A stretch of 6,321 nt of DNA from Gemmataceae bacterium (GTDB lineage Bacteria; Planctomycetota; Planctomycetia; Gemmatales; Gemmataceae): positions 1 through 6,321 of the forward strand of contig JANWVS010000135.1 of the NCBI GenBank assembly GCA_025056835.1, written 5' to 3'. Of the stretch, positions 5,272-6,321 are shown one piece after another. The position numbers and the translations under genes are program-made. The notes under the pieces are model-generated. The model saw only the letters and a list, made by a program, of their open reading frames with translations. It was not told the origin of the DNA and did no database searches. How positions within the stretch are numbered: the stretch's first letter is position 1; each line of letters opens with the position of its first letter.

Positions 5272-6321
5272 TCACTTTTGCAACACGGGCCGGTCCTTCT
5301 CGAACTCGCGTTGGGCTGGGCCGGTCCCCGCCGGGTAGCGGTCGACATTCGGGCCGGGCGGCAAAGCGGCAGGGTAAAGACGGGGATGAGCGAGACGGCC
5401 CAGCGGTCCGATGGCGGCGAAGCGCTCTTCGTAAAACTTGATGCCGTGCGTATCGAGGATGGTCCCGGTCTCTTTTTCCAGATCGGCCAGCTCGGTGTTG
5501 TACTGCGTCAAGGCCCGGGCTTCCGAACTGACGGCGTCGCCCCAAATGCTGATGGCCTGGAGGACGTTGAGGTAGATCGCCCGGCCGGCCTTAAACTCGG
5601 CGAGTTGTTGTTCCAGGTTTTCGCGCGCCGCCGTGCGCGTTTCCTTAAAGGCCAGGTACTGCTCGTAGAACTGGGCCAGATTGCGTAACTTGGCGGCCAG
5701 GGTGTGGGTGGCGGCGTGGAGTCCCTGTTCCAAATTGGCCTCGTCGCGCTTGAGCAACAACTCCGCTTGCCGCAAAGCGGCCCGGCCCTGACGCAGGCCC
5801 AGCGGCACCGAGAAGTTCACCCCCACGGTCCAGTCGGTGAACTGCCCCGGCCGCGATTCCAGATACGCCCCGGTCGGCGTTCGGCCTTCGAGGCCGTTCC
5901 ACCGGTACAGGAGCGTGGCATCGACCTGGGGCAAGGCGTTGTTGTTGGCCAGGATCACGTTTTGCCGATCCGCCTCGACGATCAATTTCAGTTCGATCAA
6001 GTCGGGGCGGCGCTCTTCGGCGAGCCGCAAAAGTTCGTGCCAGTCCGCCTGGAAGGGCGTCGTGTTCGGCGGTGTCGTCAGCTCCAGGCGCGGGAAGTCA
6101 GTCGGCCGCAAACCGAGGATGTTCCGCAGGGCGTTCTCGGCCTGAAGGAGGTTGGCCTGGGAACCGATGAGATTGGCCTTGAAGTTCGACAACGACACCT
6201 TGGTTTGGGCCACTTCGGCGGCGTTGCCGAAGCCCTGGCGTTTGCGGGCCTCGGCGCGGTCGTAGGCTTGCTGGCCTTGCTCCACTTGTTGTTGCCGCGC
6301 CCAGACGTCAATCTGGGCGAA
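5272..6321 (-). CDS. TolC-family outer-membrane efflux protein, C-terminal part (gene runs off the right edge)
   Basis: The last 349 codons are visible. The frame is open to base 6321, so the true start is outside; the GTG at 6285 is internal (GTG codes Val in QQQVEQGQQ). TolC-type proteins form trimeric outer-membrane channels with long periplasmic helices and work with RND, ABC or MFS pumps. The visible part has the end of the first repeat, a helix ending in NILGLRP, then the second repeat. That repeat starts with RRPDLIELKLIVEADRQNV and NNALPQVDATLLYRW, the classic helix-to-beta-strand turn. It continues with DWTVGVNFSVPLGLRQGRA, then long helices rich in Gln, Glu, Ala and Leu. After the last helix comes an extra tail of about 50 residues, Pro- and Arg-rich (RLYPAALPPGPNVDRYPAG), ending DRPVLQK. 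The stop is TGA at 5274-5272. Pump partners are probably encoded outside the window. Substrate is unknown. Confidence 0.92.
   Translation of the reverse strand, partial: FAQIDVWARQQQVEQGQQAYDRAEARKRQGFGNAAEVAQTKVSLSNFKANLIGSQANLLQAENALRNILGLRPTDFPRLELTTPPNTTPFQADWHELLRLAEERRPDLIELKLIVEADRQNVILANNNALPQVDATLLYRWNGLEGRTPTGAYLESRPGQFTDWTVGVNFSVPLGLRQGRAALRQAELLLKRDEANLEQGLHAATHTLAAKLRNLAQFYEQYLAFKETRTAARENLEQQLAEFKAGRAIYLNVLQAISIWGDAVSSEARALTQYNTELADLEKETGTILDTHGIKFYEERFAAIGPLGRLAHPRLYPAALPPGPNVDRYPAGTGPAQREFEKDRPVLQK

Noticed and set aside
1..6321. CRISPR arrays, tRNA or rRNA genes, transposase genes, toxin-antitoxin or phage genes
   Set aside because: I looked for direct repeats, terminal inverted repeats, cloverleaf-like segments and characteristic protein motifs on both strands and found none.

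Overview
This is a 6.3 kb, GC-rich stretch of ordinary-looking bacterial chromosome. It holds four complete protein genes and two genes cut by the window edges. Gene content and style suggest a planctomycete, possibly of the Gemmata/Isosphaera type: a secreted SMP-30 lactonase, a TolC-family protein with a long Pro-rich tail, a KAS enzyme alone rather than in a fab cluster, and few strong Shine-Dalgarno sites. That assignment is inference from family resemblance; there is no rRNA or other marker to prove it.

Left part (1-2439, minus strand): a compact, apparently co-transcribed set of three genes. A sigma70-type promoter (2411-2439) drives a GT2 glycosyltransferase (2370 to 1645). Next comes a 527-residue uncharacterised protein (1672 to 89) whose layout recalls BshC, the cysteine-adding enzyme of bacillithiol synthesis. 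It overlaps the glycosyltransferase by 28 bases. Last is the start of a YkgJ-type cysteine-cluster protein (from 92, running off the left edge), joined to the second gene by an ATGA stop/start overlap. The tight overlaps imply translational coupling and perhaps a shared role, but no pathway can be named.

Middle (2440-3906): a divergent intergenic region, a plus-strand gene for an exported SMP-30/gluconolactonase-like protein (2514-3569), then a 337-base non-coding gap. The gap holds a strong imperfect hairpin (3639-3670) and a good promoter candidate (3782-3810).

Right part (3907-6321): a plus-strand beta-ketoacyl-ACP synthase (3907-5196) with an intact Cys-His-His active site but a non-FabF-like segment before the catalytic cysteine. 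It converges on a minus-strand TolC-family outer-membrane efflux protein (from beyond 6321 down to 5272). A 75-base gap with a possible shared hairpin lies between them.

I saw no mobile elements, CRISPR arrays, tRNA or rRNA genes. The most interesting part is the glycosyltransferase / BshC-like / YkgJ cluster.
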